Part shown: positions 1-13,660 of the stretch, piece after piece | Numbering within the stretch: position 1 is the first letter of the stretch | Layout: every line of letters begins with the position of its first letter | NCBI RefSeq assembly: GCF_963855985.1 | Contig: NC_087106.1 | Location: forward strand, 2,091,001-2,155,000 | Source of the DNA: Ostrinia nubilalis | Lineage: Eukaryota; Arthropoda; Insecta; Lepidoptera; Crambidae | Direction of reading: 5' to 3' | DNA length: 64,000 nt | Made by a program: the position numbers and the translations under genes | The notes under the pieces: generated by a model | The model's input: the letters and a program-made list of their open reading frames with translations, nothing else | The model's database searches: none | What the model was told of the DNA's origin: nothing

Positions 1-2811
1 ACCAGCGTTCAACCCTGGAAGCTCGTAAGTATACGACAGAGGCACGCCGATGCTGTGAGCGTAATCCTCAGAAGCACCTGATGCGCCGTACCCAATAGTC
101 AGAAGAGAATTGCCAACAGAATATCTAGGGAAATTAGGGAGACTATGAGTGAAGATCTCATCAGCCATAGCAACTCCAACGGTCTGGAGTGCAAATGCGT
201 TGTTGGATAAAGAACCATCATGTCCCCAAGGGTACAGGATCATGCTACCAAAGCTATGCATGGTGAGGTACAGAGCCATTCTGCTAAGGTTCTCGTGGAG
301 GATGTCACGAACAACCCTGGTCTCGATTTCGGAGAAGGCTGTAGGGCCTCCGTAAGTGTCGGAGCAAGGGTTGGTGCTGGTTCCGACGGTGTTCCATGCG
401 AAGTCGTAGTTGCGGTTGCCATCAACGCCTCGGCATAATGCAATGCTGGTAGCCGAACGTGTCTTCCTCCAGAAACGGTTCTGAAAATTGATAAAGAGTT
501 CAATTCACTGAGTATGTGTGCCAAGTACGTCTTATGCTTTATTGATTTTATAGTTTCATGACCTAATGAACTTTAATTCCCACCCAAAAAGGTATAATTT
601 AAAATACTATATTGTAGTGTATAAATTGATAATAACATGAATGACATTCATTTGATGACTATGTGATTTATTATACAGATTTTTTGATTACTTCACGAAA
701 GCAAGTCATATTATTATAATAGCAACCATCGCACCGAACGGAATGGAAACTAACTCAAAATCTGAATACTTACAGATGTGTAACTGTGTTCATAACCGTC
801 AGGGTTGACGATAGGCAAGAGGATCCAGTCGAACCTCTCCAGTAGGTCAGGTTCGGTGACATCCTCCACCAGTTTCCTGATCGCCCAAGTGACGGTGGGT
901 GGTGAGATCCATTCCCTGGAGTGGATGCCTCCGTCAATGAAGATCACAGGCTTGCTGGTGTCTTGGAAGTTGGTGGTGGATATCTTCAGGTACTTGATGG
1001 GGCGGCCTTCGAAGGAGTTGGCGGGGCTGACGAGGGTGACCACGTTGGGGTAGCGACGAGCGATGTCGTCGAGGTAGGCGTCGTACTTGAAAGAGAAGAT
1101 GATAGTTCTAATTTATGGGTCAAGGATTCCTTCCACTCAAATTTTAAGATTATGTTCAATAATAAAGAACAAGTGGACAATCTAATTAATTTGCAGGTTA
1201 GTATCGGAAGATTATCAGGACACGTACTGATTGATTAGACTTTTATTTAGTTATAACAGTTTATTAAGTTATCTAGTAAAGGATTGATTTGATTTTGGAT
1301 TTTAATAATTTTTGGACTTAATTATATTTTTTTGTTAGTTGACCTATCATTTGCACATATCACAACACAAATACTTTCAAATTGTGCCTGGAATATTGTC
1401 ATTCGATCGGTTAAGACTGATAACTATTTTAAACTAGAGATGAGATTTCCCTAGGTTATGTTTATTAAGTAGATACTTACGACACTTAGAGGCTGATAAT
1501 TGTCATAAGGGATCCTGGCACCCCCATTCCTGGCCTTCTCTTGAACCACCTCCTCGATAATCCTATCATCATTCTGGAGCGCCCTAAAACGTAAATTGAA
1601 AATTTTACAATCCAATAATATAGATGAAATTATTTTACTACGGCTCCAAATTTGCACTAAGGAGCTTAGGGTTGGGATGAGTAATTTTCAAAAGAAATAA
1701 ACGGACCTTAAAATTGATCAATAAAGTTAATTTACGTATTAATTTGTACATAAATGACTCAGTATTTTGTTTATTAAATTAGACGATGTAAATTTTACGT
1801 CAGCCATTATTGTTTATTCAACTGTTTCTACTAGACCGTTGAAAATATTATATCATTGTAAAATATTTGGTCGAAAAGTCATTGATTTTTAAATGTGTTA
1901 GATATCTATGTTCACTTGGACTAATATCAAATTACGAGTATTTATTTAATGACAATGATATAATTTGGGTTAAATTTTATGTAACCAAAACAGGACACTA
2001 GTTTCAAATTTTGATTTCAAAATGACCCTACTCACTTGACTACGTCATCGGCATGGACCCTGTAGGACAGGCCAAAGGCTTTCAGGCTCTTGGTGAACGC
2101 AGCCTGGAATTCAGGCTTGACCAGGACCAAGGTCTCCTGGCTGCTGGTCACACGGCCCAGGAAGTCTAGCTGGAACTCATTCTCTAAGGACTGCAGAGCA
2201 TGTTGCTGTGCTTGGTTCTTCTGTCCTACAAAGTAGGATTTGTAACTGTGGACAAAAAGTTTCACGTAATCAAAAGTGGAATCACAGAAGAATCTAGTGA
2301 ATATGGTGAAGACGTATATAGTTTAGGTGCTTCTTACTGTCGAATATTTATAAAGAAATCAAATATTTATAAAGACGTTACTTACTTAGTTATCACAAAT
2401 AGAGAAAGATAATAATAAGTTTAAAATAATATTAGAGTAGTTAGAGTATTAGCATACGTTTGAACAATAAACATTAATAAGACTTCAAAGCAAACCATAC
2501 TTCAAAAGAAATTTTGGCGTAAAGGTCAAGAATTTGAATCTATGTGTACTAAACTACTAACTACCAGCTTTAGAAGCCGAAATTGCAAACTACAAGATCA
2601 CGTAGCCAATAGCAATAATGGAAAAATATTGATACCGTTAAAGGATTTCAAAATCTGATTTTGAACTGGAAGCACTACTAAATACTGACATCTAATTTAA
2701 TTATAATAGGTGTGATTTTGCAACAAACAACAAAAATATCACTGACCCAGCATATTCCTCGTGCTTGGCGTAGACCGCCACGAAAAGCAACGCGATCGCC
2801 AACACCTTCAT
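1..2811 (-). CDS. Zinc carboxypeptidase (M14A), secreted proenzyme; 3' end beyond the window
   Basis: Five exons are visible: 2747-2811, 2036-2245, 1481-1583, 774-1085 and 1-480. All junctions are GT-AG and the frame is open throughout, giving 390 residues before the window edge. Residues 1-16 form a signal peptide; about 20-110 are the activation propeptide; the catalytic domain starts near 127. Catalytic-site residues are present: the HSRE zinc motif (His181, Glu184), NRN at 252-254, zinc His305 in MHSFG, and catalytic Glu383 in the TYELP block. By alignment with bovine carboxypeptidase A, the specificity residue 255 is Glu368. Vertebrate B-type enzymes have Asp there, so a preference for C-terminal Lys/Arg is inferred. 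About 45-50 C-terminal residues should lie to the left of base 1. Expected role: secreted digestive exopeptidase activated by trypsin. It lies head-to-head with the gene at 5784. Confidence 0.93.
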
Positions 2812-3634
2812 CTCGATAGCTGCTGATCTGACACTAATCTACACTTTTATAACGGCAGCAGTTGATAAAACACTTTATCTTAGATCTGATAAAACCCAAA
2901 ATTTGATAACATTGATTGTATTCCTAATCCCTTTAGTTGTGTGTCAGTTGCGTTGTTCTATTGAACACTCATTCATACTTTGACTCTACGTAACCGACTC
3001 CCACAATTAATTTGTAATCAAAATGACTTACACAGAACAATTTCATTACAGCCTTCTTCTTTTAGAGTGAAGATATTTTCTCAAGTATTGTGAGAAATTT
3101 TGACGAAAACTAGAGATTCAATCACAAATATTACTTAGGGAATATAATTTCTGTATTTATGTTGGTTTTACGGAATAAACTGTAATTTAGACTAACTTAC
3201 AAAACTTCTGCATTTAATATATCGACTGGTTAAAAAACATTAACTTCTGCTAGTCATCAATTATAGGTATCTCAAAGATCAATCAATATTTCAATACAGG
3301 CTGAATTTAAAAACAGATGTTTCATATATAGATATACTTCCAATTTCTTTGACCACCTACCAAAATATTCGGTCCTTTTCTATGAATTCTTATTTTACTA
3401 CAACTCATTCCTTGCATTCCTGATGGAAAGTGATGATTATACCGAAAGTGGAAGTAAAATAAATAAATAAAATAAATATTTATTTCAGGCATAGCCCATA
3501 AAAGTGTTAGTAACAAAGGTCTTATAAACTATGGTTAGTAAATCACACAATAACCTAAACATAATTAAAGAACGACAATTTGGTGTCTTTAGTAAGATGG
3601 ACGCGTGTCCAGTGCTGCAAGGTGTGTGTTGAGT

Positions 3635-3730
3635 GTTGGAAGTAAGCTTCACGCAGAATCGTCAACCACAGAGGAATTGTCTGTCTCAATAGAATTCTGT
3701 TAACATTGTTTTTATGACGACAGATTTATA
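3635..3730 (-). repeat. Diverged fragment of the second SINE family
   Basis: About 95 bp aligning with the body of 40657-40995 (AAGCTTCACGCAGAATCGTC, then GTTAACATTG...GACGACAGA). No head or tail remains. Confidence 0.6.
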
Positions 3731-5783
3731 ATTCAAAAAATAAAGAATCACCTCCTTTGCATTAAATTGAAAATGACGAAAGATTGTGTTAATTGCAAAA
3801 TAACAATATTATTATCTTAATTACGTTTATAAGAACTCAATCAATGATAAAAATGTTTATCATCCAATTTTAAAGTATAATTCCACTTTGTGATAGGTTG
3901 CTATCAGAGGTGCTTAGCTGGTCGCAATGAGGTTGTAGCTCGAGCTTATTGATGATAACTATTTTAGTAATGCATTTCCAAAAATATTAATAAAATATCA
4001 ATCAATTCAGACAAAGATCGGCAGAGAGGTTTTCAGACTATGCACTTGCATCTTATGCTCTTTATGTACCCAAATCAGCCCAAATCTCAGTTACCTAACT
4101 AATCAGTCATCATCATTTCAGACAAAGGACATTCACTGCTAACATATCCCTCCCCAAATGATTACCATATAGGCCACAAGGTGGACAGACGATCTCACAA
4201 AGGTGAAGGCTTTGGATGCAGGTTGTCAATTTGGAAGTTAATCAATAAAAATGATTTATGGTTGATATTACAATTCTTTGAATCATCGTCATTAAAGTAG
4301 CAGTGAAAGGGAAATTAGTAAGCATTAAGTTCCGATCGAGCTTTGAGCTATATCATTTCCTTTTCTATGCGAGCATCAAAAGGCATTGGGACTATAAAAT
4401 TGTTAAGCCTAGTCAGTGATCTTAGGGTGAATGACTAAAGGTGACAACCATTAAACATTCCTAATCTGTATTTCTTGTGACTGGTGGTCCACCAATTCAC
4501 ATTTCCTATTCTTTTTACATTTTCATTCCCTATTTTATATCTTCAATGCTATCTAGGCGATAGACGGTATTTTAATATGTGTTGCTATAAACCAACATTC
4601 ATCAAAATTAGTTCAGTGGTTCAGGTGTAAAAACGTCATCGTCAACAGTCGCAATTTCGCAATTACAATATTATTACGGATCAATATTTTTACTATTATC
4701 TTGTTTTGGTTAATATCAATACGTCTTAATACTCATGAAAATGATATGCTTAATCTAGATGATCCCTTTAAATTACAATATGTTCAAAATTATCAAATTT
4801 TACGGGTTTTCCCCTTGACTATTTGGAGATGTTTCTTATAACCATCATGTCTACTTAAACAATAATTAAAATTATCATCAGTCTCTAGTTACTGTAAGAA
4901 GATGGTCATCTTTAATTTACCAGAGGCATAGAGGATTTAGCATACACTCCGTATCTACTGTAAGAAGATGATTTTTGTTTTACCAGAGGCAAATGGAGGA
5001 TTTGGCCTCACTCCTCAACTTGCCAGATGGGTTGGGGGATGGGTAAAAATAAATCTTTAGTCAATTTCACACAGCTTTATTTCTAAGTTACATATCTGGG
5101 TCTTTTATTAATTAAAGTTAACTAACAAAAAACCCAAGTATGTAACTTACTTAGAAATGAATTAGCTTGATAATTATAATCATCAGATAAAATTATAACT
5201 CAATGACGCTATATTTTTAATCAATCCACGTGCGTAAACTATCTTGTTTAGGTGTTAAATTAATTGAAACGTACATTGTTATCTTTATGTTTTAAGGCGC
5301 TAAGTCCAAGAAAGTGCTACCATAATTAATTGTATGTATCCTAATTATTCATTCAAGTATATTGATCTATTTGGTACCTAATGCTTCAATATTTTTACCA
5401 ATCATCACAGTTTTAAACCCATAAAAAGCAGAGCTCGAATTATTTGTTGCATCAAATAAATTTTCATAATAAACGTTTGTATCTACGAAGTCATGGAAAT
5501 TCTTGACATGCTCCTGTTCATCACAATTATTAGCCTTGTCCTCTTTGGGATTTGAACCCGCATCACTATCTGCTTTAACCTCTTCTAGATCCGAATCCGC
5601 AAGGCCAAGCGGCTATATACCTTGAACAGATAGTGATGACATATCAAAATTACTAAATACCGCTTAATCCTGCAGACTTCGGTTTATCTTGGAGATAATA
5701 ATATGGGGATTTAAGACAGTATTAATATAATAATTACCTTCTGTTTCGAACACAGTAGCTGTTCTTCGTTTGGCCATAGCACC

Positions 5784-8700
5784 ATGGCCAACCTTTTCAA
5801 GAGTTTCTTTGTGTTCTGTGTCACCTTTTACGTTGTGTGTGCTAAGCACGAAGTATACGATGGGTAAGCACTTCTCTGGTAAAAGTTGTTTATTATGGAG
5901 GTCTATGATGTTATCAAACTATGAATACGACTCTTAATATGATTAAAGACTCATGTGAAATTCAGGGCTTAAAAAAAAGAAAATCAATAATTAAAGCTGC
6001 TACAAATCTCATTAGAAAAAAACTAGAAAAGGCTTTGTCTTCAAAGAACACAATTTGAAAGTAACGAAATATTTTCTCTTCCTTCCAATGATTTCGTTAC
6101 GGATTCAATGATAATAACTAGAGATGGGCCGACTAGTCGCCGACTAGTCGGGAAAGCCGACTATTCGGCATCATTTGTAGTCGGCCGACTAGTGACGACT
6201 ATTCGGCAAAATATGCCGATTATAATCGGCGCATTACAAAATTAAATATGTGAATGAAATAAAACTCATAATCACGAAAATTATTATGAGGTAGACCAAG
6301 GGCGTCTGTCTAAACCAATTTTGACTGCAAAAAATCAGTAAAAAGTGGTTTCACCAGATTTAAAATTTTACCAATCAGTCTAAATTCATACAAAGTTAAG
6401 ATTAGTTAAAATTACCAGGAAATCATCAAAAATGTGTAAAGTTTAAGTAATTTGTCGATATAAAAATTATGTCATTTTTTTTCGGGGAAAATATGCATGG
6501 AGTTGCATACCTATCCTGCGGGGAAGTGGTAGATTATGTGGGGCTCCTTTCATCGGAAGGATGAGGAATACCCACATAAATAATAGCCCCTGAGCTCCGT
6601 CGATCGCCTTAGTGTGAAGAACTATGGAAATCCGGACAAAGCCATCAACTATCACAGTCCGTCCCGGCAATTGCCCACCTGTATGGCGGGCCCTGCCTAT
6701 CCGACGGTGGTGCAAGTCCGTGCTATGCAGGCGGGGGTACCCCCCACGCCGCCAGCTCGCTGACCATCACCGTGGAGGGTGGAGAGGAATCAGTGGACCG
6801 AGGATGCTTGCCGCGATAAGCGCAAGTTTGTCCATATATTTTGACGTCGATAAGTAAGAATAATATATCACGGCGCGCATCCTAATCTAGCAGGAGTCAA
6901 TCATATTGTCACCTCCTCTGACCCCTCCGCCGTCGAAAATTATGACATCTACCTTAGGTACTGTTAGGTGATTGTAATGTTGCTTTTTATTTTTTCTCAT
7001 ATTAAAGAAATCTAATTTCTCAAGAAGTTATATTTATCTCTTTAGAAATCTAGATATTCTTATTTCTTTAAGAAATCTAAATATTATTCTTCGGACAAGT
7101 AGGTATTAGAATGATCGGCATTGCCGATTAGTCGGCCGACTAGTCGGCAATTTGAAAACCGATTAGTCGGCTAGTCGGTTAGTCGGCAAAGACCATAGTC
7201 GGCCCATCACTAAATTAATAACTTTCCCCTGGAACAAACTTGACTTTCACTGGTTTAACTTTTATCAGCGGTCAAACTGTAGATCCTGATTTTCCTGATT
7301 ATACAGGAGTTGCGGTAGCTCGAACGAGAGATGAAAATTGCCCGATTTTTTTCAGTTGTTGCAACAATTTTAAGAATAACTCCATTATTTGCACCAAAAC
7401 GACTTAGTATGAAAGTTGACTTTAGTTTCGTGTTATTATTATAATAATTACTTTTAGACACTCTCTCTACGAAATTGTCGTGAAGAATGAAGAGCAGTCT
7501 AACTTCGTCAATGGCCTGGAAAACGACCTCCCGATCGACGTGTTTGTCTACGCAAACACTGGACGCAATGGACAGATCCTGGTCCCCAAAGACCAGAAGG
7601 CGAACTTCGAAACTCTGTTGGCTTCTAAAGATGTAGAGTACAGCATCAAAGTTGAGAACATTCGGGAGTAAGTTAATATTAGTAGTAATAGCACTTATGG
7701 ATATTATTACTTTATATGACAACTACCAAATAATATTTGTTTTGAGATTCAATTTCAGTCATATCGATTAACACCTTAGAAATTAAAATCGGTTCACTTG
7801 TTAGTATTTTAGTAATTTAATTCCTTTATTATTTTCAGGCAATTAGAAATCGAAGACAAAATCTTGGCTCAAATGGCGGCCAGGACTAGCAACAGGTCTT
7901 CCGTCGTTGGTCTTGATTTCGACAATATTCACAGATTCCAAGTGGTGTGTATTTGTTAAATGCTTCCTTAAACTATGACATAGAGCACCATCGTGACTAT
8001 AAATGTTTGATTAGACAAATTTTGAACTTTGGATTTCACAAAAAAAAATCTTTTGTTATTTTAGGTCGACGACTACCTCGTCCAATTGGCTAACGCTTAC
8101 CCCAATCTGGTCACTGTTGCATCAGCTGGAAAAAGTTTTGAAGGTCGTGACATGAAGTACTTGAAAATTTCCACTACCAATTTCCAGGTATGTAGGTATA
8201 TCGCTGCAATCTGCGAGCCACAATGACTAATTTTGTAGTTTTCCAAATAATGAACCTACATAGACTAAATATTTACAAATATTTACAAATAAAAAATATG
8301 TCCCAAATCGCTGTCCAAACAACACGACATCGAATATTTTATGATATAAAAACTTATTAAAGTAATAAATCTTGTTTCTTCATCAATATTAACTCTTCTT
8401 ATTACAGAAGTCTGTTGTCCTACCTAATCAATATTTTTTTTAACAGGACACAAGAAAACCCGTAGTATTCCTAATGTCCCTTCTCCATGCCCGAGAGTGG
8501 GTTACCCTCCCAGCTACGTTGTTTGCCATTGAAAAGCTAGTCCTCGACGTCACTGAGGCTGACTTGGTCAATGATATTGACTGGATCATCATGCCTATCG
8601 CCAACCCTGATGGATATGAATGGACTCACACCAACGTAAGTAAAATTGAGAACAAAGACCTAGATTTTATAATATTAGTCGTTATTGTTTTCTCGGAAAA

Positions 8701-9786
8701 ACATGACGAAAAAAACACCTTAATAGAACTGTTGGTTTCCCGAAGTTTGAAATTTATTTTTAACAATCGGCAGTCGATATTCTAAATTCTAATATTCTTA
8801 TCTCAGGTATCTCTCTTATAACTACATAATTATGTCAATACTCATTCATCTAAGTCGGCCGTTTTATGTAGTGGTTCGAAACGGACTACTATTCCGGAGG
8901 TAGCGGGTTCGATTCCCGCACAGTACAAACATTTGTGTGCATGAACATATTTGTTTGTATTGGACTGGGTGTTTTCTATGTATAATAAGTATGTACTTAC
9001 AAAAACCGTTGTCTAGTACCCATAGTACAAGCTTTGCTTAGTTTGGGACTAGAAGCGCAGTGAAAATATCCAAGGATATTTATTTATTATTTATTTATAA
9101 GTAGGTTTTTATTTATTAATATACTTGTGTATATGATAATACACAGATTCTTTAAATGATAATTCATTTTACAGTTCCGCTTTTGGAGAAAGAACCGCCG
9201 CAACGGTTTAATGGTCGGCAACTTCTGCATGGGTGTTGATCTGAACAGAAACTTCGACATCTTCTGGGGCACGGCTTCCAGCAACAGCGTGTGCTCTGAC
9301 ACCTTCCACGGCCACGGGCCTTTCTCCGAGCCCGAAACTGCAAATATCAGAGACGTCCTCAACGAACACTCCGGACGTATTGAGATCTTCATGGATCTCC
9401 ACAGCTTCGGAAGCATGATCCTGTACGGATACGCCAACGGCGTTCTCCCACCCAATGCGTTGACTATCAACCTAGTCGGTGTCAATATGGCGCAAGCTAT
9501 CGACAGAGTCAAATGGCCCAACAAACCCAATTACATTGTCGGCAACGTCTTTCACGTCTTGTACGCTGCTTCAGGCGGCTCCAGCGACTATGCCCAGGCC
9601 ATCGGTATACCGCTATCTTACACTTATGAACTCCCCGCATTCTCTGGTGCAGGACAAACTTTGAACGGTTTCCTAGTAGACCCAGCTTTCATCAGACAAG
9701 CTGGATTCGAGACTTGGGAAGGCATCAAAGCTGGAGCCAGATTTGTGAGGGACAGTTTGAGTATGAGAAAAAATATGCTCCGTTGA
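5784..9786 (+). CDS. Zinc carboxypeptidase (M14A), secreted proenzyme, complete
   Basis: Six exons: 5784-5863, 7458-7667, 7839-7944, 8065-8187, 8447-8635 and 9175-9786. Together they encode 439 residues in one frame, the usual family length. The start ATG (5784) opens a hydrophobic signal peptide ending near VVCA. The propeptide spans about residues 22-115. Arg118 and Arg123 in the linker are plausible trypsin activation sites. The catalytic domain has HARE (His187, Glu190), NRN at 260-262, zinc His312 in LHSFG, Tyr366 (equivalent of Tyr248), Ser373 at the specificity position 255, and Glu388 in TYELP. All ligands are intact, so an active enzyme is expected; neutral Ser at 255 fits A-type specificity (inference). 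It has one intron (after NFQ, 8188-8446) that the genes at 1-2811 and 25233-30258 lack. AATAAA at 9901 is the likely poly(A) signal. Intron 1 holds a hAT-like element and intron 5 a SINE. Confidence 0.95.
6119..7212. mobile_element. Non-autonomous hAT-like element in intron 1 of the complete carboxypeptidase gene
   Basis: Imperfect inverted ends TAGAGATGGGCCGACTA and TAGTCGGCCCATCACTA, each followed inward by several copies of GCCGACTAGTCGGC-like motifs (6131-6225, 7115-7200), as in hAT subterminal repeats. TAATAAC occurs just outside both ends (6112-6118; 7216-7222) but is offset by a few bases on the right, so the target duplication is uncertain. No transposase frame. Confidence 0.65.
6476..6935 (-). 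mobile_element. Poly-A-ended retroelement nested in the hAT-like element
   Basis: A GC-richer 460-bp block bounded by AAAATTATGTCAT (6463-6475) and AAAATTATGACAT (6936-6948), a near-perfect 13-bp target duplication. On the minus strand it ends in an A run (complement of 6476-6480). That is a retroposition mark; family not recognised. No long frame. Confidence 0.55.
8857..9100 (+). mobile_element. tRNA-derived SINE in intron 5
   Basis: A tRNA-like head with B box GGTTCGATTCCC (8908-8920), then a body containing GGGTGTTTTCTATGTATAATA and a TTTATT-rich tail. The same head and body elements occur in the minus-strand copies at 31730 and 61889, so it is one family. It is older than those two by divergence. 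Confidence 0.75.
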
Positions 9787-11249
9787 TTTTTGTATTGGTG
9801 TTGATAAAGTTTCAAAATTAATTTGGAATTCATTATACCTATTTCGATGTAAAATTTAAATTCAAAGGATGCTTGTGCCATACCTAAAATCTTTTTGGAT
9901 AATAAAAATTTTAAAACTGACAATAAACATAATCTCAATACCAACAACCATTTTATTGCATCTACCGTTTATGATAAAGGCGAATAGTGATCGATGAGGG
10001 GTTGGATTCAATTCCTTTAACGTAGTGACGCAAGCACGAAGTTGAATATGTCACGAATGTCACATTTTCTAGTCATTGCTTAAAAGCCATCACTGAAATA
10101 CAACTACACTTATAAATAGAAAAAAAAAAAACGAACAAAATCGAATACTAAAATTATCGACAACTGCTGACCCGCACTATTTTTTCTAGTGTGAGTTTTG
10201 AGCAGCCCAGAATGGTAATGCCGTAATCCGTACGCTCTAACTTTCAATGAATTTAGAACATTGCACCGATGCCGGGATACCGCAAGGCACCACTTTATGC
10301 CACACTTTCTATTTCCTAATAGAATTTTAATTACAAGAGTGGCTTTAGGAGCTGCTCATACGGATATTATTTCTGCAGGCAACGTTTTAGACTGTGACGT
10401 TATTTAGAATCATTACTATACTTTGAGTACCTACTAAGGCTTAGAAGTTGTCTTTTAAATGGCCCGTATCTAAAATGGCGGAATGGAATGGAATGTAGAT
10501 TTTACAGTACTACAAATAAGTACTTTGGTACCTCATAATACAAGGTTGTAGTTAAGTATTTACTTCAAGACCGTGACAGTAGTTTTCACACTGTAAAAAT
10601 TTCTTGCGTGATAAAGCGTTTCTTGTTTCTCCGTTTACACAAAGCCTTATATTTTTTCGCTCTAGGGTTAAGCTAGCCAAGCTGAAGCTTCGTTTTATTG
10701 TCTGTATTTAAATAGAGTTAGTTGTGCTGTTGTCTTATTGTCTTAATTCATTCTGTGTGAGTGTAGCTTGTTAGTATTTAATTAGTATGGTAATACTTGT
10801 TCTTGTTTTCCGTAGTTAGTGGATTTTAATTTAACTAATGGGAATAAGTTACTAATTATATTTTAAGTTAATTTAATATGCAACTCAAAGGTGACTGACT
10901 GACTGACATAGTGATCTTTCAACGCACAGCCCAAACCACTGGACGGATATCAACTCATACTTCACACGATAAAGTGCTAATTTTCCTTATAAAGTAATTA
11001 ATGCAAATCTAAGAATACGTGAAAGATTGCAGGCATGAAATAACATGAATGTATTCTTGGTAATGTTATTTTGTCACTTCTTCTCAACACCAACCCATAT
11101 GTTGTCCCGAAGTGGTAGTAGGGCAAGCTATATTTAGGATGTGCATAAGCGCCCTGGAATGGACCTAAGTAATGAATAAAAAACTTGGATTTGTGAGCAA
11201 TATAACCAAGTGCATGAGAACTTCCATGCATGCTGCTTACATTTTATTA

Positions 11250-11366
11250 AAAGATTACTAATAAAAAGTTACACACTTGTTGAACACTTTTTTAAATGAC
11301 ATTTCCATATTAAACGTCACTTTAAAACATTGTTCAACAAGCGTGTAAGTTTTATTAGTAAGGGGG
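11250..11366. mobile_element. Hairpin MITE, TTACTAATAAAA family, copy 1
   Basis: The inverted arms share TTACTAATAAAA and AAGTTACAC / GTGTAAGTT, with internal TGAACA...TGTTCAA pairing. Same family as 27367-27484. The left terminus is degraded. Confidence 0.75.
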
Positions 11367-11987
11367 TTAGTGTGAGTGTGATCCTCCAATGTACTATCAG
11401 TCCTTCAATCAACGAAGTATCTTCAATATCATGATGATAATGCAAAGTGTAAGCAAACATATTAATATTTATACTCTCGTTTTTAAATTAGGCTTCATTT
11501 ACAATAGTTGATTTCTAGCTCTAGAAAATTGACCAAAAATAACAAACCAGTTAGTTCATCTCTATTGTTTGTTATCTCAGAGAAAAATACACAATTCAAA
11601 CGATCGGAAAATACACAGAACTTTATACGATAGGACTTCGTTTGAAACAAATATTGAAATTGCTGGAAACGAAGTAAAAATGCTTTTTTATGTAAAACCT
11701 TCAGACTCGTATGAGAAAATAGACCAGTGCTTAAAACTACATATTTGTTCTCGAATGACCTATTTTTATAATCAGCGAATTATTTCATGACGCTTAATGA
11801 TCATCAGATCATTTGGGCGCCACTGTTGGAACACAACTCTCTCTCTATGTGTGTGTGTGTAATTCTTGCCAAAAACAGAATCTATATTTTTTCGGATACA
11901 AAGCAGGTTTTTAAAACAGTATTTTGTTTAAGTGATTAATATTTTGAACAATCTAACTACAACATAATGATTTCCTTCACCTTAAGC

Positions 11988-12158
11988 CTAGGCGCAGACT
12001 ATCGATTTTTCATCGGCCAATAGTTTAGTCGGGCAGTTGATTAGTATGGGCAATATGGGCATGTATGCAATTACACCGATTTGATTTGGCCGATTCTTCA
12101 TACAAATTAAAATCGAGCCCAACTATCGGCCAACTAAAAATCGGTGGTCTGCGCCTAG
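11988..12158. mobile_element. MITE with CTAGGCGCAGAC ends
   Basis: 171 bp with inverted ends CTAGGCGCAGACTATCGATT and its near complement, and inner copies of ATCGGCCAA. No frame. Confidence 0.75.
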
Positions 12159-12486
12159 TTTAAGTCTAAAATCTGCATCTAAAAATACCCATTACATTGT
12201 CGTTGAATTCGATTTTAAACCTCGCTATTGGCACAAAATGTTTCAGCTTTGTTTTTTCAGCCAGGTAAGTAATAAGCAAAGAATTCGCTGGATGCCTCCG
12301 CGTGCCGTGGGAGGGGATATTGCCTGGAGGTGAGACGTGACAGCCGCTGGACAGTAGTGCTGGGGAGGATGATTGTCGATATCGATAAAAAGTTCCTTGT
12401 TCAGGGTCATTTCGTTGCCACAATAGTCTTGTATGGACAACAGAACTTTAATGTTAATACTGTGGCACTTCATAAAGTTGTAATAG

Positions 12487-12632
12487 GGGCGATTTCCACC
12501 TACACGGTGGACCGACGAAATCGTAAAGGTAGCGGGGAAGCGCTGGGCGCAGGCTGCTACCAATCGATCAACATGGAAAGCATTGGGGGAGGCCTATGTT
12601 CAGCAGTGGAAGTCCTATGACTAAAATTATGA
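12487..12632 (+). mobile_element. RTE-clade LINE 3' tail
   Basis: Encodes the end of an RTE reverse transcriptase frame (GGTGGACCGACG ... AGGCCTATGTTCAGCAGTGG, with AYVQQW-type ending), 5'-truncated. Many similar tails occur through the window. Confidence 0.75.
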
Positions 12633-12847
12633 GGGGCGATTTGGCAACAAAAATACATAGTCTGATATGCTTTCGATTGTGCCCATAGCCATGACCTATG
12701 GACTCAATTTTCTCAGTTCAAAATCATCTCTATAAGTCTTGCATAGCCATGATTTACAACTTCGCTGCCTTTAAGTTACTTGATTGACCTTTTTTGGTCA
12801 AAAGTACAGGCTTCAACAACCTAAGACTTAAAACTAAACTGGGAATT

Positions 12848-13660
12848 TTTATTTTTTATTTTATTCAATAAGTACACATACAGGTTACAGTCATTTACAT
12901 ATCAAAATACATAAACAAAATGAACACTGTCTAGACTCCAACCTACAAGTAGCGTACATTTAAGTTACGATGATTTCATTTACGTTGCACAATTAATAAA
13001 CACATACAAAATGCTCAAATACACAACCCTATAAACTGTGTTAAAAAAGAAAAAAGGAAAAAGTTATCAATTATTTTTTGTATTATTATCAGTATCTATA
13101 TTTAAAACTGTGTCAATGCTTCTGCGAAACGAGTGTAATTTTTGTTGAAATATATCAAATTCCGGATTCTCTAACGCCATGTCATTATAAAGTCTGCGCA
13201 TCCTAACCAGGGGATTGTAAAAAGAGGTGTTATTTTTGTAAACTTCTAGTGGGAACAGTTTAGAACGTCCACTTCTATAATTGGTGTTAAAATTCAGTTG
13301 AGTCACTAAATCGGGACAGTCAATCAATGAGTGTACAATTTTGTGTAGATATACAATATCAATTTTCTGGCGACGAGTATGCAATGAAGTTACTCCGAAT
13401 TTAACCATTCTGTCATTGTAATCTTTAAGAGTTCTACCAAATCCACAGCGAAATGACACTATCCTTAGGCACCTCCTCTGGACACGCTCAATGCTATCCG
13501 AGTGAACTTTATAATATGGAGACCAAATAGGACAGCCATATTCCAGTATACTCCTCACCAAACTGTAAAATAATTTCAGGGTGCTACGTGGGTCCTTGAA
13601 TCGACTAGTGCACCTCACAATGAAACTCAAATTTAAAAGAATAAATTTCAAAAGAATTGT
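12848..13660 (-). pseudogene. 5'-truncated LINE (jockey/CR1 group), RT C-terminus
   Basis: The open frame 13067-13651 (194 codons) encodes the region after the RT domain: SLVRSILEYGCPIWSP, ERVQRRCLRI. That is typical of the C-terminus of jockey/CR1-type reverse transcriptases. A 3' UTR of about 200 bp ends in an AATAAA-rich tail near 12850. The RT catalytic domain and endonuclease are missing, so it cannot move. Confidence 0.8.
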